Below, piece by piece: positions 9,682 through 19,159 of a DNA stretch of 55,993 nucleotides. A program made the position numbers and the translations under genes. Position 1 is the first letter of the stretch. Each line of letters opens with the position of its first letter. This DNA comes from Paraburkholderia sp. NMBU_R16. Lineage in GTDB: Bacteria > Pseudomonadota > Gammaproteobacteria > Burkholderiales > Burkholderiaceae. Location of the stretch: NCBI RefSeq assembly GCF_013282575.1, contig NZ_JAAAYE010000037.1, positions 1-55,993 on the forward strand, given 5' to 3'. The notes under the pieces were generated by a model, which saw only the letters and a program-made list of their open reading frames with translations, did not search any database and was not told where the DNA came from.

Positions 9682-12474
9682 TTAGACAAGATTCACTAAT
9701 CGAGAAGGGGTGCAATCAAGGCATGCAATCCGCTCCGGTGCATCCTTTGCCGAAACGGGAGGCGAAAAAATGTACCCTTGAATTGCATCGCACTGCACGT
9801 CGACCAAAAAATTCAGCTGATCGGCCGTTTCCACCCCTTCCGCGACGACTTCGAACCGCAGGCTGTGCGCAAGCGCCAGGATTGCCTTGATGATCGCTTC
9901 GTCCTCTCGGCTCTTGCCGATGCCGTGCACGAAAGACATGTCGATCTTGAGCCTGTCCGCATGAAAGCTGCGCAAATACGACAGGCTCGAATAGCCGGAG
10001 CCGAAGTCGTCGATCGCGATCGCTACGCCAATCTCGCTCAGCGCCCGCAATGTCGGCAGCGCGCCTTGCGCAACCAATGCGCGCTCGGTGATTTCGATCT
10101 CCAGACTCCCCGGCGAAAGCCGCGCTTTGTCCAGCGCCTGACGCACCGTTTGATGAAAGTCTCGCCGCGCGAGCTGGCGCGGCGAAACATTGATGGACAT
10201 GCGCACGCCAGGCAGCACGTTTTCCCAAAGCTTGGCCTGAGCACAGGCCACATCGAGGACCCACTCGTCGATCGATGCAATGAGACCGAGCTCTTCCGCG
10301 AGCGGAATGAACGATGCGGGGCTGACCGCGCCAAGCTCCTCGTCGTTCCACCGGATCAGCGCCTCGACGCCCGTCACGGTCATCGAACGCGTATCGATCT
10401 GCGGTTGGTAGACGAGCTCGAACGCATCGGCCGCCAAGGCCTCGCGCAGTCGGCGCGACAGCAGAATCCGGCGCTTGGCCTCGTGCGCGAGTTCCGCCCT
10501 GAAGTGCTGAATGCTGTTGCGGCCGAGCGCCTTTGCGCGATACATCGCGAGATCCGCATTCCGAAGCAGGGACTCAGCATCGGCGCCATCCGTCGGATAG
10601 CAGGTCACGCCGATGCTCGTTTGCACGTGCAATTGGACGTCGTCTATCGCGATCGGCGCGTCGAATGCCCGCTTCACCCGTTCGAGTACCGCTTGGAGCG
10701 CATCGTCGCGCTTCGTGCAATCGATCAGGACAACGAATTCATCGCCGCCATACCGTGCGACGGCATCGTCCCCACCGATCGCACTCGCCAACCGCACCGC
10801 GGCTTCGCGCAGCAGCGCATCGCCCGCGCCGTGACCCAGGCTGTCGTTGACGTCCTTGAAGTGATCGATATCGATAAAAAGCAACGCAAAGGCGCCGCTT
10901 TGCGCAATGGCCTGATCCAGCAGCTCGGCGAGCATGACACGGTTCGGAAGCGCGGTCAGGGCATCGAATCGCGCCTGCTTGAGCAGCAGGTCGCGCGATT
11001 CGATGAGCTCGCTGACATCGTTGATGACCGCGATGTGATGCGTATGGGGTTCATCCTCGGGGTGAACCGTCGAAACATGCAGCTGGTTCCAATACGTCTT
11101 GCCATCTTCCCGGCGGCTGCGCAGAAGGGTCGAGAGGTCCGCCTTTTGCGCGAGGCTGCGACCGATTGCCGCGACGGCCGCGTGATGACCGAATCGGCTG
11201 TCGACGGAGCTCAGGTCGCAGCCAACGATATGCTCTCGCGCGAATCCCGTGATCTTCTCGAACGCAGGATTCGCGTATTCGATGACGTTGCCCGCATCGG
11301 TCGGCCGCATGATCAACACACCGTTGCCGATGGCATCGAGCGCCTTGCTGCGCAGACGCAGCGCGAGCTCGGCGTGCTTTCGCCTCGTCACGTTGATTGC
11401 CGTCACGAAACAGGCGTCATGACCCGCATAGTCCAGAAAATGATAGGACAACTCGACGAAGATGCGCGCTCCGCTCTTGTCGAGCTGCCGGCACAGTCCC
11501 GCCGAACCGCTCAGGACCTCGGCCTGCCGGAACCGGCGCAAATCGTCGCGAAACGCCGGCAGGTCCTCGGGCGCGTAAAGCGATGTCATCGTGCGGGCGC
11601 AAAGCTCCTCTTGCGAATGACCGTATTGCAGCGCCGACGCGTCGTTCGCAGCGAGTATGGCGTGCGTCCGCACATCGAAGATCAACATCGGCAAAGGATG
11701 GTGATCGAAATAGTCGCGAAAGCGTCGCTGGCTTTCCTGCGCCACGACATGCACACGTTGCCGGGCCAATTGGACTCGATGCCGTGCCGCGAACGCATAC
11801 AGCAACAGGCCGAATGCGATCGCGGCGGTGGAAGCCAGCACGGCCCGTTCGACGAATAGCCGGTCGGCCGTTCTGTCGGAGTCGATGCGCAGAATCTCGA
11901 CCTGTCCGGCACGCAGAGCCGCGAGTCGACTCACGATACCGGTCAGATTGCGATTGGTCGACAGCAGCCGGTCACTATCGACAGTGGCCCGTTGCTGGCT
12001 CACACTCGCGTGAACGGCCGTCTCGGCAAGCTGGCCTACCCAGCGCGCCGTATCCTGCCGAAGTGCGGTGACGAGCGCGAGATTGGCCGGGTCGTTCGCC
12101 AGTATCTCGCCGAGACGCTCGAAGCAACGCGCCGCCTCGCCCACGCGTTCGATCGGCCAACCGTAGTCGGTCGCCCGCGCACTGCCCAAGCCCAGCAGAA
12201 ATTCCGCATTGGCCTGCAGCAGCAGCGATTGCAGTGCCTCGACGCTATTGCGGACATGCATTGCTCGCGTGCGCACGTCGTGAGCCTGCTTGTGCGACGC
12301 GAGCGTGTATGCGGCACCGCACGCAAACGTCCCTACGCTCAAGAGGAAGAGCGCCACGGGAAGAAATGCACGGGAGCCCGTTTCGATGCGGCGAAGCCAC
12401 TCACCGGCAGAGCGCGCAATGCCGATTAACCCGTGAACTGCCATCTTGGCCTGACAAGAGATCGCGACACGCAT
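9682..12474 (-). CDS. Membrane sensor protein with PAS, GGDEF and EAL domains
   Basis: This 930-residue protein makes and/or breaks down cyclic di-GMP. TM1 is at about residues 36-58 and TM2 at about 210-230 (AVLASTAAIAFGLLLYAFAA), enclosing a ~150-residue periplasmic sensor. Two PAS domains follow at about 255-370 and 375-490. The GGDEF domain has the intact motif RYGGDEFVVLID near residue 575. The EAL domain has VEALIRW near 700, with DDFGSGYSSLSYLR and DRLKIDMSFV downstream. Both active-site signatures are intact, so the net direction cannot be predicted. It is a single gene 126 bp upstream of the lipase in the same direction. Its start faces the PIG-L gene across about 390 bp. Confidence 0.9.
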   Translation of the reverse strand: MRVAISCQAKMAVHGLIGIARSAGEWLRRIETGSRAFLPVALFLLSVGTFACGAAYTLASHKQAHDVRTRAMHVRNSVEALQSLLLQANAEFLLGLGSARATDYGWPIERVGEAARCFERLGEILANDPANLALVTALRQDTARWVGQLAETAVHASVSQQRATVDSDRLLSTNRNLTGIVSRLAALRAGQVEILRIDSDRTADRLFVERAVLASTAAIAFGLLLYAFAARHRVQLARQRVHVVAQESQRRFRDYFDHHPLPMLIFDVRTHAILAANDASALQYGHSQEELCARTMTSLYAPEDLPAFRDDLRRFRQAEVLSGSAGLCRQLDKSGARIFVELSYHFLDYAGHDACFVTAINVTRRKHAELALRLRSKALDAIGNGVLIMRPTDAGNVIEYANPAFEKITGFAREHIVGCDLSSVDSRFGHHAAVAAIGRSLAQKADLSTLLRSRREDGKTYWNQLHVSTVHPEDEPHTHHIAVINDVSELIESRDLLLKQARFDALTALPNRVMLAELLDQAIAQSGAFALLFIDIDHFKDVNDSLGHGAGDALLREAAVRLASAIGGDDAVARYGGDEFVVLIDCTKRDDALQAVLERVKRAFDAPIAIDDVQLHVQTSIGVTCYPTDGADAESLLRNADLAMYRAKALGRNSIQHFRAELAHEAKRRILLSRRLREALAADAFELVYQPQIDTRSMTVTGVEALIRWNDEELGAVSPASFIPLAEELGLIASIDEWVLDVACAQAKLWENVLPGVRMSINVSPRQLARRDFHQTVRQALDKARLSPGSLEIEITERALVAQGALPTLRALSEIGVAIAIDDFGSGYSSLSYLRSFHADRLKIDMSFVHGIGKSREDEAIIKAILALAHSLRFEVVAEGVETADQLNFLVDVQCDAIQGYIFSPPVSAKDAPERIACLDCTPSRLVNLV

Positions 12475-12864
12475 GCCGTTTTTTTAACCTTGATTCAATT
12501 TGTTGCGCTGCAACGCGTGCACGCCTGCGCGCGTCGTCGCTATTGCGCTCTCTTACGAGAATATCGGCGCACGCCGGTCCGACTTTAGCGACAGAGCATG
12601 ATTTGGGGCCGCATGGCCGACTGGCGTAACGATCGCCGCAGGATTCGGAGTTCGCTTGCCGTTTTCGTTTCTTGTTCGTCCGCCGACTATCGATAGGCCT
12701 GCACGCGGCTCTGGCGCGAAGACCTGCGTCGTACGCCGAAGCACAGCACGCCATGAGCGCCGTGGCTGTGCACAATAACCATCAACCTATTTCCCGCATC
12801 GCAGTGACGGCGCGAAACGTGCAATCCGCGTGCGTCACTTCGTTTCTTCGATGAGAGCCCTGCC
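12475..12864. other. Divergent intergenic region between GGDEF-EAL and PIG-L genes
   Basis: These 390 bp must hold both promoters. Short frames here look like chance. A pair CGAA-N16-CGAA occurs at about 12722-12745, which on the minus strand has the shape of an hrpII box (TTCG-N16-TTCG). It faces the GGDEF gene rather than the PIG-L gene, and such a match is expected by chance in GC-rich DNA, so I give it no weight. No terminator or RNA gene was seen. Confidence 0.4.
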
Positions 12865-15800
12865 GTGTTGAAGCGCATTTCCAGAGCACATGCCACCGAG
12901 CACGAGTACGCGTCCCGCCCGTCGGAAGGACGACCCTCGGCTGCGCATGACGGGCCGATCCGACGCTCGCATGCGCCATCGCGCCTGGCCGGCTTGGTCG
13001 ATGGCAAACGCGCGCGTCGCAGTGCAAGCCCGCAAGCGGCCAGGTCCCGCGGCGACGACGCGCAGACGCAGTCCAAGGCCACCGACGTCGATGCCGCATC
13101 GCCCGATGAAACGCCCGAAGTCGGCGGCAGCGTTTTACCCAACGCGGGCGATGCCGTGCGAGCCAACAAGATTCATCCGGCGATGCAGGAGCTGCTCGAT
13201 CGGCATGCGCCAGGCTGGAACTTCGACAGCGCGCTGATCGTGCTTGCCCACCCCGACGACGAAACGATGATGGTCAAAACGATCAGCACGTTGTTTGCAA
13301 TGGGCGTGAAGGTCAATGTCGTCTATCTCACGCAATCGAACGGCGGCACGGCATTCACGAGCGAAACCGACATTCAGCGGCCGAAGTTCGCCGCAACGGG
13401 AAAGGAGGCGCTCTACTCGGAGCAATACGGCGCGACGCGCATTGCTCAATCGTTCGGCTTTCTCGCCGATTTGTGTCCCGATCCAGCTCTTTTGAAAATC
13501 CATGTGCTCAGCTATCCGGACCGCAGTCCGTACAACTCGCCCGCCGAACGTAGTCTTCGATACAGTCATATCGCCGATTGGAACCGCGAGCATATCGTCG
13601 AATTCATCGCGGGGATCATCGCCGAAGAGAAGCCGGCCGTAGCCTTCAGTCTGCGCTCGGAGGCCGCCGTGCATCCCGGTCATTCGGAAAGCGCCAGAGC
13701 ACTCGACGAAGCCATCGAAAAAACGAAGGAATCGGGCCGCGGCGATATCCGCGAGCCCGTACGGATATCGGCCATCGAAGCCGGGTGGTACGAGCAGCGA
13801 CACTTACGGGAAACACCCGCGGCACTCGAAATATTGAGCCGGTGCACAGACGAAGAGCGACTCGCGATCCGCGCGCTGCTCGCGAAATGGTTCGGACAAC
13901 GGCCGGCTCACATGGCGCCCAACGATTTCGAACAGCCGCCCGGCAACAAACCGCAGTGGAACGCCGAGGTGCCGTTCGAAGCGTTCGAAGCAGCATCCGG
14001 GACGGACCCACGCGTCATCGAATTCTTTCGGGCGTTGCTCAACGAACCGCTACCCGTTCCTCTAGCCGAACTCCTTGCGGCCCAGCTCGAGGACGAACAC
14101 GATGGGCAAAGTGCAAGCGCGGGCGCCCAGACCGACGGTATTGACAACGACAACGTCACCGTCCTCGCACCGCAGATTCCCGAGCATAACGATCCGACCC
14201 ACGAACGCGCCGAAGGCGTCGAGCTGCTGCCTGCCGCCACGTTCACGTCGCACCTCGGCCCGCAATCGGATAGCGCAATGCGCGCGCTGCCCGAGCAAGT
14301 GCGACTGGCGCGCGCCGGTATCGGCACCCTGCCGCACGAGATGACGGAAAAGCAGCGCGAAGGCCTCGCCGCATTTCAAGCACCGCCCCCCTATGTCTCA
14401 GAGCATGTCTCGCTCGGCACCCGCATTCGCGCGCTGACGCCTGAGGAGCGGCGAGAAGGTCATCGATTCATCGCCGGGCCGCGACGGGATTCGGCCCACT
14501 ATGTCCTTTCGACGAAACAGATGCCCGTCGATGTGCTCGGCAGCGACGGCAGCGCCTTGACGCTCGATGCGCATACGCGCCCGTTCGCGAGCCTCGAAAG
14601 TGCACGCGAGCACGCCATTCGCCTACTCAAGTCCAACCCGGACGCCGACGTGGCGATCTATCGCATCGAAGGCCCTCCGCGCGAGCTGCAGACCGGCCTC
14701 AGACAACGGCGCATCGAGACGGAACTCGTCGCGCGCGCCGCGATGGTGCTCGACGATCGCGGCACGTTGTACCAGACCACCGTTGCTAATACGCGCGCGA
14801 AATATCGCATGGCGCCGGGCGAGGCTTATGGCGCACCGCCGGTGACCGGCATGCCCCAGCGCAAGATTCGTCGAGCGGGGGCGCTCGCACTGGGCAAGAT
14901 CGCCGCGACGGCTACCGGTGCCTACGTGGGCATGCGGTACGGCCTGCACCTGCCCGCCGACACCACGATGGAGACAATGCTCGAAACGGGGCGCGCGATG
15001 TTCGGAGCGCGCGCCGGCATCAATGCAGCCAAGCGCATCGTCCAGATTCGCGTCATGCAGCGTCTCGACGAACTCGCTGTCGATCGAGAGCGGGTGCTGA
15101 CGCGCGCCGCAGGCGCTGTCGGCGAGGTCGAGGGCGTCTCCTCGTCACTGGAACCCGCGGAGATGCCCGCGTTGGATCTGCTGGAAAGGCGGACGACGGG
15201 GGTGCGCGGACTCGTTCGCGGCTATCGACGCCACGATCGCGACGAGCTTGCGATGTTCGCCGAAATATTGCGGACCACGCCGGACGACGTCGATGCCTTC
15301 CGTCGGCTCGATACGCTCGCCAACGAAGGGCTTTTCGCGTCCGAAAGCCCCGTCGAGCGCGCGCGCCGCGTCTTCTGGGGCGCAAGCTATGCGCCGAGCG
15401 ATATCGCCGCAGCCGGCATCTGGCTCGCACCGCAAGTCATGCTGACGGGCTTCGATTCGATGGAAGGCACGGCGACCTGGCTCGCCAACCTCGCTACGCT
15501 GATGTTCGTTCCCGTGCATCTGAGCGGCAACGGAGGGCAACGGCTCGCCCGCTCGCTCGAAGTGATCGGTAACAAACACAATTTCGATCCGACCGTGCCG
15601 GCGGCCGGCGACAAGCTGCGTCGATTCCTGCCGGGCAACGATGAGCGGCCGCTGTGGGTACAAAAAGCGCTCGGGGAGCTTCTCGTATACGGCAGAAAAC
15701 GGCCCGATGGGGGCCGGCTGTACAAGCCGCCGTTCTTTCAAAGGCTGCCCGAATTCCAGATGCTGGGCGCAACGATCGCGTCGGTGCCGTTCGCCGCGGC

Positions 15801-16137
15801 CAATGCATTGGGTGCCGCGCATTCGATCATGACGGGCGACATTGCGTCCGCCTCCATACAAATGGGCATGGTTGCGGCCGACGGTGTCTTCCTACGCGGA
15901 TTCCAGCTCGCGCATCAACACGCCCACGGTGCGAATCATGGTCGCGGCCCGATCGTCCGGCGAGGGCCGATTGCTGCGATCAGACCGCCGGTGCGCGGCG
16001 CCGAAGCATCGCCCGTCGATATCACGCAGCCGCATCTCGTCGCCGACGGCGGGCTGCTGCGCAGAATCGATCCCGAGATCGTAATCGCCGCCGGCATGAT
16101 TACCCAGGTGGGGCTCGGACTCCTCGCGATGGGTTGA
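12865..16137 (+). CDS. Large orphan protein with PIG-L/LmbE deacetylase domain
   Basis: This 1090-residue protein has an unusual architecture. Residues 1-100 are basic, Ser/Arg-rich and look disordered, with no signal peptide. Residues 120-330 form a PIG-L-type deacetylase domain: ALIVLAHPDDETMM carries the zinc-binding HPDD at 129-132 and VHPGHSES (270-273) the second metal motif. Known members remove acetyl groups from N-acetylglucosamine-type sugars. From about 330 the sequence is unfamiliar: an acidic linker, a region at 510-660, and a helical C-terminal half with hydrophobic glycine-rich stretches (ALALGKIAATATGAYVGM; IVIAAGMITQVGLGLLAMG at the very end) that may touch membranes. The start is GTG with a weak ribosome site; no better start was found. 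PIG-L enzymes are usually 220-300 residues, so three quarters of this protein is unexplained. Effector-like is a guess. Confidence 0.7.
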   Translation: MLKRISRAHATEHEYASRPSEGRPSAAHDGPIRRSHAPSRLAGLVDGKRARRSASPQAARSRGDDAQTQSKATDVDAASPDETPEVGGSVLPNAGDAVRANKIHPAMQELLDRHAPGWNFDSALIVLAHPDDETMMVKTISTLFAMGVKVNVVYLTQSNGGTAFTSETDIQRPKFAATGKEALYSEQYGATRIAQSFGFLADLCPDPALLKIHVLSYPDRSPYNSPAERSLRYSHIADWNREHIVEFIAGIIAEEKPAVAFSLRSEAAVHPGHSESARALDEAIEKTKESGRGDIREPVRISAIEAGWYEQRHLRETPAALEILSRCTDEERLAIRALLAKWFGQRPAHMAPNDFEQPPGNKPQWNAEVPFEAFEAASGTDPRVIEFFRALLNEPLPVPLAELLAAQLEDEHDGQSASAGAQTDGIDNDNVTVLAPQIPEHNDPTHERAEGVELLPAATFTSHLGPQSDSAMRALPEQVRLARAGIGTLPHEMTEKQREGLAAFQAPPPYVSEHVSLGTRIRALTPEERREGHRFIAGPRRDSAHYVLSTKQMPVDVLGSDGSALTLDAHTRPFASLESAREHAIRLLKSNPDADVAIYRIEGPPRELQTGLRQRRIETELVARAAMVLDDRGTLYQTTVANTRAKYRMAPGEAYGAPPVTGMPQRKIRRAGALALGKIAATATGAYVGMRYGLHLPADTTMETMLETGRAMFGARAGINAAKRIVQIRVMQRLDELAVDRERVLTRAAGAVGEVEGVSSSLEPAEMPALDLLERRTTGVRGLVRGYRRHDRDELAMFAEILRTTPDDVDAFRRLDTLANEGLFASESPVERARRVFWGASYAPSDIAAAGIWLAPQVMLTGFDSMEGTATWLANLATLMFVPVHLSGNGGQRLARSLEVIGNKHNFDPTVPAAGDKLRRFLPGNDERPLWVQKALGELLVYGRKRPDGGRLYKPPFFQRLPEFQMLGATIASVPFAAANALGAAHSIMTGDIASASIQMGMVAADGVFLRGFQLAHQHAHGANHGRGPIVRRGPIAAIRPPVRGAEASPVDITQPHLVADGGLLRRIDPEIVIAAGMITQVGLGLLAMG

Positions 16138-16281
16138 GCGCGATGCATGGCGCGCCGTCACTGCCCTGCAAGTTCGCACCCTCGTTGGCGATTTCGGCCT
16201 CGAATGCGCGTGCGTTCTGCCGCATGGCCGAAATGACAAGAGCGACACGGCATAGCCGCTTGATGCGGCTTTTTCCGGCCA

Positions 16282-17856
16282 TTACCGCGCCGAATCGACC
16301 GGTATCGTGAAATGGAACGTCGCGCCGGGCTCGTCCGCGCTTGCCCACAAACGTCCGTCATGCGCCTCTACGATCGATCGACAGATCGATAGTCCCATCC
16401 CGAGTCCATCGGGCTTCGTCGAATAAAAAGGCGCGAAGATGCGATCGACGAGCGCCGCCGACAAACCAGGTCCCGAATCCTGCACGGACACACGCACGCG
16501 ATCGAACTCGATGCGTGCGGTGCAAATGCGCAATTTTCTTTGCCCGGGCGCCACTGCGCTCATTGCCTGCAGCGCGTTCACGATCAGATTCAGCAGTACC
16601 TGTTGCAGCTGAACGCGGTCGCCGTGCACCGAAGGTAGATCGTCCTCGAGCGCGGTTTCCAGCGCCACGCCCGAGCCCGCAATCTCCGCGCGTGTCAGTC
16701 CGATCATTTCCTCGACGGCCAGGTTCAGGTCGACCATCCCCATGCGGGGCGGCGCCTTCTTGACCAGTTCGCGGATGCGGCCGATGACATCGGCCGCTCG
16801 GTTGCCGTTCTCGACGATACGGTGAAGCGCCTGATCGACTTCGCCGAGATCGACGGGCTCACGGCCCAGCCAATTCAACGATGCCTGTGCATCCGTGACC
16901 ATCGCCGCGATAGGCTGATTGACCTCATGCGCGATCGCGGCGGCCAGCTCGCCGAGCGTCGTCACGCGCATCACATGCGCAAGCTCGGCGCGCGCACGGC
17001 TCAACTCCTGAGCCGCCTTGCGCGACGCCGTCACATCCATCACGACACCGATGAATTCGAGGTTGCCGGCACCGTCACGCACGGCGTGGGCCACCGCGCG
17101 AACGTCCTTGACCCGCCCATCGCTCATGAGCAGCCGATGCTCCACGTCCCAGTCCGTCTGTTCGAGCATCACGCGCTCCAGCAGTTGCCGCACGAACTCG
17201 CGATCGTCGGGATGCATGCGCTGGAGCGCGAGTTCGACGGTCGGCTCGACGGACGGATCGTATTCGAAAATACGGTACGTTTCCGCAGACCAGATCAGTT
17301 CGCCGCTCGGAATCCGCCAGCCGAAGCTGCCGGTATGGCTGATACGCTGCGCTTCGGCCAGGTACATCTCGCTTTGCCGGAGCGCGTCTTCAGTTCGCCT
17401 GCGCTCGGTGATGTCCTCGCAGGCGACGAGAACCAGAAAACCGTCCGGGCGCCGCACCGCTTTCGCGTTCTCGCGCACCCAGAGCAACGAGCCGTCTTTC
17501 CTGATCTTGCGGACTTCCCAACTGTGCGAAAGACCGGGATCTGCCAGACAAATACTCATCTGCTGGATGACGAAGGGCCGGTCCTCTTCACGGAATACCG
17601 CGAGAACGGATTGGCCGACCAGTTCGTCGACACGATAGCCGAGTTGCGCGGCGCCAAATCCGTTGACCGATTGAACGATGCCGTCGGCATCGACCATGAA
17701 GTACATGACGGGGTTGTGCTCGAACACCTCACGCCAGTGCGCCTCGCTCTCGCGCAGCGGCCGATCGAAACCTGCCTGCGCTCCGCGTCCAGCGGCATCG
17801 GGCGCCGCAGCGAGGTCACCGGCGTAAGCCGGCGCGTTGGGGGTCTCCTGTGCCAT
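16282..17856 (-). CDS. PAS-domain sensor histidine kinase (FixL-like, soluble)
   Basis: This 524-residue kinase has no membrane segment. PAS 1 is at about residues 38-155 and PAS 2 at about 165-280, each ending in a PAC-type strand pattern (VACEDITERRRTEDAL; FIGVVMDVTASRKAAQ). The H-box ELAAAIAHEVNQPIAAM carries the phospho-accepting His at about 310. The N-box (LLNLIVNALQAM), G1 (QDSGPGLS), F box and G2 (GLGMGLSI) complete the ATP-binding domain. The start at 17856 is chosen for GGAGGTGG just upstream. It is divergent from a stand-alone receiver and near a FixJ-type regulator, which are its likely partners. The input signal is unknown; I saw no haem-binding motif that I could assign. Confidence 0.88.
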   Translation of the reverse strand: MAQETPNAPAYAGDLAAAPDAAGRGAQAGFDRPLRESEAHWREVFEHNPVMYFMVDADGIVQSVNGFGAAQLGYRVDELVGQSVLAVFREEDRPFVIQQMSICLADPGLSHSWEVRKIRKDGSLLWVRENAKAVRRPDGFLVLVACEDITERRRTEDALRQSEMYLAEAQRISHTGSFGWRIPSGELIWSAETYRIFEYDPSVEPTVELALQRMHPDDREFVRQLLERVMLEQTDWDVEHRLLMSDGRVKDVRAVAHAVRDGAGNLEFIGVVMDVTASRKAAQELSRARAELAHVMRVTTLGELAAAIAHEVNQPIAAMVTDAQASLNWLGREPVDLGEVDQALHRIVENGNRAADVIGRIRELVKKAPPRMGMVDLNLAVEEMIGLTRAEIAGSGVALETALEDDLPSVHGDRVQLQQVLLNLIVNALQAMSAVAPGQRKLRICTARIEFDRVRVSVQDSGPGLSAALVDRIFAPFYSTKPDGLGMGLSICRSIVEAHDGRLWASADEPGATFHFTIPVDSAR

Positions 17857-18091
17857 TTGTCCACCTCCGCTGCGACACGCCGAACGTGCGCCGGCAAGCC
17901 GCGCCGCGTTCAACGCTGTCTCGCTGCTTCCAGTACCGCTTTCGAGACAACGGTGAGTCCATCCTACCACCGCGGCGATCGACGGCATACCTCCGTATGA
18001 TGTCGGTTCGATGGGTTACGGACTACCCTCGGTACTGATAAACGATGGCGAGCGGCATGTCTTACCGCCGCTCGCGGAAACGAGTTCATTC

Positions 18092-18475
18092 ATGCCCTTT
18101 TTCGGTACCGTCTCGATCGTCGATGACAACGAAGCGTCGCGCCTCGCGATCGCGAATCTGGTGCGCTCGCTCGGCTGGCAGACGCTGCTGTTCGACTCCG
18201 CCGAAGCATATTTGTCGCGCCGGTCGCTGGCGGGCCTCGACGGACTCGGATGCCTGATTTCGGACGTCAGGATGCCAGGCATGAGCGGCATCGAACTACA
18301 TGAGCAACTGCTAGCCTCGGGCGATGCGCCACCTACCATCTTCGTCACGGCGTTCACGACTGAAGCGCTGCGCACACGCGTAACGGCAAACGGTGCGCTC
18401 GCGCTCCTGAAAAAGCCGATCGACACGCACGAGTTGCAGCAATGTCTGGAACGGGCCATGGTCAAGCGCGGTTAG
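18092..18475 (+). CDS. Stand-alone response-regulator receiver domain
   Basis: This 127-residue protein is a CheY-like receiver with no output domain. Acidic pocket: SIVDDNEASR (Asp pair). Phospho-acceptor Asp lies in LISDVRMPGMSG at about residue 53. The conserved Thr/Ser is in IFVTAF, and Lys in LLKKPID. The sequence sides with the FixJ/NarL receiver group. Start at 18092 is set by the domain boundary; the ribosome site is weak, and an in-frame upstream start at 18011 adds an unlikely leader. It is divergent from the kinase and convergent with the FixJ-type gene 27 bp away. It may be a phosphate sink, a modulator, or half of a split regulator. Confidence 0.85.
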   Translation: MPFFGTVSIVDDNEASRLAIANLVRSLGWQTLLFDSAEAYLSRRSLAGLDGLGCLISDVRMPGMSGIELHEQLLASGDAPPTIFVTAFTTEALRTRVTANGALALLKKPIDTHELQQCLERAMVKRG

Positions 18476-18502
18476 GCGTTTTCGGCGCCTCCCGCACGCT
18501 TC

Positions 18503-19159
18503 TCAACGCCGCGGCTCCACCCCCAGCGCCTGCGCCTTTCGCACGAGATCCGGCAGCGAACGCGCTTCCATCTTCTTCATCATCTGGCCACGGTGAATCT
18601 TCACGGTGATCTCGCTCAGATTCATTCGAGCGGCAATCTGCTTGTTCATCAGGCCGGCGATCACGAACGCCATGACCTCGCGTTCCCGCGGCGTCAGCGA
18701 TTCGTAAGCCATGCCGAGCGATGCGAGCGAGCGTTCGGCGGCGAGCCGTTCACCGTCGCGCGCCAGCGCTTCGTTGACTGCATCGAGCAGATCCTGCTCG
18801 CGAAACGGCTTGGGGAAGAAATTGAGCGCGCCGGCCTTCATCGCCTTGACGGACATTTCGATGTCGCCATGGCCCGACATGAACAGGACAGGCATGCGCA
18901 AGCCATTGCGGCTCATATCCTGCTGAAACGCGAGACCGCTCTCGCCGGGCAATCTGACGTCGAGAATGAGACAGCTCGGCACGGCCTTTCGTTTGAAGTC
19001 GAGGAAATCGCGTACCGATCCGAACGTTTCGACCGCGAATCCTACCGAACGCAATAGATTGCGTAACGCGTTGCGCATTCCTTCGTCGTCGTCGACTACA
19101 TAGACGATGGGGGAATCGTCGCCTGTCTTCGTCACTGTCGAATGCTGAGCGGATACCAT
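18503..19159 (-). CDS. FixJ-family response regulator
   Basis: This protein of about 218 residues has a receiver domain (VYVVDDDEGMRNALRNLL, phospho-Asp in LILDVRLPGESG, KPF lysine motif) followed by a LuxR-type helix-turn-helix (LTPREREVMAFVIAGLMNKQIAARMNLSEITVKIHR). This layout is typical of FixJ/TodT DNA-binding regulators. The start at 19159 has a purine-rich stretch upstream; in-frame alternatives at 19228 and 19270 only add non-conserved residues. It is the likely transcriptional output of the PAS kinase at 16.3-17.9 kb. Target genes are not evident. Confidence 0.88.
   Translation of the reverse strand: MVSAQHSTVTKTGDDSPIVYVVDDDEGMRNALRNLLRSVGFAVETFGSVRDFLDFKRKAVPSCLILDVRLPGESGLAFQQDMSRNGLRMPVLFMSGHGDIEMSVKAMKAGALNFFPKPFREQDLLDAVNEALARDGERLAAERSLASLGMAYESLTPREREVMAFVIAGLMNKQIAARMNLSEITVKIHRGQMMKKMEARSLPDLVRKAQALGVEPRR

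Noticed and set aside
9778-11859. A 693-codon frame antisense to the GGDEF-EAL gene
   Set aside because: Shadow of a strongly supported gene; composition is typical of mirror frames in GC-rich DNA.
12722-12745. hrpII-box-like TTCG-N16-TTCG (minus strand) near the PIG-L gene
   Set aside because: It faces away from the PIG-L gene, and the pattern is expected about once per window per strand by chance.
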